DNA of 5,406 bases, taken from contig CAKKPR010000090.1 in the NCBI GenBank assembly GCA_919901705.1, forward strand, positions 8,908 through 14,313, written 5' to 3'. Positions 5,015-5,406 of the stretch are shown piece after piece. The notes under the pieces are model-generated. The model worked only from the letters and a program-made list of their open reading frames with translations, made no database searches and was not told the DNA's origin. How positions within the stretch are numbered: the first letter of the stretch is position 1; each line of letters begins with the position of its first letter. The position numbers and the translations under genes were made by a program. This DNA comes from Thermodesulfovibrionales bacterium (GTDB taxonomy: Bacteria; Nitrospirota; Thermodesulfovibrionia; Thermodesulfovibrionales; UBA1546).

Positions 5015-5322
5015 TATGCCTTAGCCGCTGCCTCTGTCTTAGTCTCTGCCTTAGCCTCTGCCTTAGTCTCTGTTTTAGTTTCCGGTTTAGTCTCGGTTTT
5101 TTTATCTTCTTTTTTCTCGGATTCTATTGCAGTCCTGCTGGTACTTGATGGATAATCCGTCTTATACCATCCTGTGCCTTTAAGGACAAATGAGGTATTT
5201 GAAATAAGCTTTTTCAATTTTCCCCCGCATTTAGGGCATATAGTCAATTGCTCGTCAGCAAACTTCTGAATCTTTTCGTGTACCTCTTTGCAGCTTAGAC
5301 ATTCGTACTCATATATCGGCAT
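5014..5322 (-). CDS. FmdB-family zinc ribbon protein
   Basis: The 102-residue product begins with MPIYEYECLSCKEVHE, the usual start of the FmdB / CxxC_CxxC_SSSS family. Four cysteines, C8-x2-C11 and C29-x2-C32 (CPKCGGKLKKLIS), should bind one zinc. A conserved-looking FVLKGTGWYKTDY (45-57) follows, also typical of the family. The tail from about residue 64 is charged and low in complexity, dominated by K, E, T and A in a four-residue pattern such as ETKT. It is probably disordered and is encoded by a tandem DNA repeat. The FmdB name comes from a formamidase gene cluster and says little about function; a nucleic-acid or protein-binding role is plausible but unproven. GGAGG at 5331-5335, eight bases from the ATG, supports the start. 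It is the first gene of an operon with the TIM-barrel gene, which starts within its stop codon. Confidence 0.9.
   Translation of the reverse strand: MPIYEYECLSCKEVHEKIQKFADEQLTICPKCGGKLKKLISNTSFVLKGTGWYKTDYPSSTSRTAIESEKKEDKKTETKPETKTETKAEAKAETKTEAAAKA
5018..5095 (-). repeat. 12-base tandem repeat encoding the FmdB tail
   Basis: On the plus strand 12-base units of the type GCCTTAGTCTCT recur at 5018-5029, 5036-5047, 5048-5059, 5060-5071, 5072-5083 and 5084-5095, with one half unit (5030-5035). The two at 5048-5071 differ at one base, while the outer ones are more diverged. Each unit encodes four residues of the K/E/T/A tail, so changes in copy number keep the frame. Confidence 0.75.
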
Positions 5323-5356
5323 CTCTTAAACCTCCGGACAAACTACTTAACTAAAT

Positions 5357-5386
5357 AATATAACTGAATATAGAGTTTAACGTCAA
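5357..5386 (-). promoter_or_regulatory. Probable promoter of the FmdB/TIM-barrel operon
   Basis: On the minus strand TTGACG (5381-5386, five of six consensus bases) is followed by an 18-base spacer and TATATT (5357-5362, five of six). Transcription would start near 5350, about 28 bases before the ATG at 5322. The surrounding AT-rich sequence offers other -10-like hexamers, so the exact position is less certain than for the other two promoters. Confidence 0.5.
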
Positions 5387-5406
5387 TGACAGCCTGCTTT
5401 TCGGGT

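Noticed and set aside
5018..5095. Tandem repeat considered as a CRISPR array
   Set aside because: The units are 12 bases with no spacers and they encode the protein tail in frame.
4946..5155. Plus-strand frames encoding Leu/Ser/Val-rich or Cys/Leu-rich repeats
   Set aside because: They are translations of the FmdB tail repeat on the wrong strand and have no ribosome site.

Overview
The window is a compact stretch of bacterial chromosome with nine protein genes, moderate-to-low GC, good Shine-Dalgarno sites and recognisable sigma70-type promoters. The mix (a signal-peptide-bearing tyrosine phosphatase, a FmdB-type zinc ribbon with a charged tail, a MidA/NDUFAF7-type methyltransferase, a secreted Cys-rich protein and a RelE-type toxin-antitoxin pair) would suit an uncultured Nitrospirota or deltaproteobacterial-type anaerobe. 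That placement is an impression from gene style, not a demonstrated assignment.

Layout. Positions 4-1102 (+): folK (folate pathway pyrophosphokinase), then an exported tyrosine/dual-specificity phosphatase 19 bases downstream. Positions 1118-1732 (-): a solitary hisH (histidine pathway glutaminase) that converges on the phosphatase. Positions 1733-1900: an intergenic strip with a 68-bp imperfect palindrome (REP/MITE-like) and a strong promoter overlapped by an inverted repeat. Positions 1901-2466 (+): a toxin-antitoxin operon, a ribbon-helix-helix antitoxin overlapping a RelE/ParE-like toxin that carries a cysteine cluster. Positions 2497-3663 (+): the MidA-type SAM methyltransferase. Positions 3680-3715: a bidirectional terminator. 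Positions 3737-4159 (-): a secreted protein with three copies of an identically spaced six-cysteine module, with its own near-consensus promoter. Positions 4238-5322 (-): a two-gene operon, a FmdB-type zinc ribbon gene overlapping by one base an endonuclease IV/xylose-isomerase-like TIM-barrel gene.

How they work together. The window is not one pathway. folK and hisH are housekeeping genes, the toxin-antitoxin pair is an accessory insertion, and only the FmdB/TIM-barrel pair and the antitoxin/toxin pair look translationally coupled. The least familiar item is the 18-cysteine exported protein, which looks like a periplasmic metal-binding protein. Other points of note are the cysteine cluster in the toxin, the complete set of endonuclease IV-like metal ligands in the TIM barrel, and a period-8 DNA repeat that sits in frame inside the methyltransferase. 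No RNA genes, CRISPR arrays, transposase genes or replication origins were seen.
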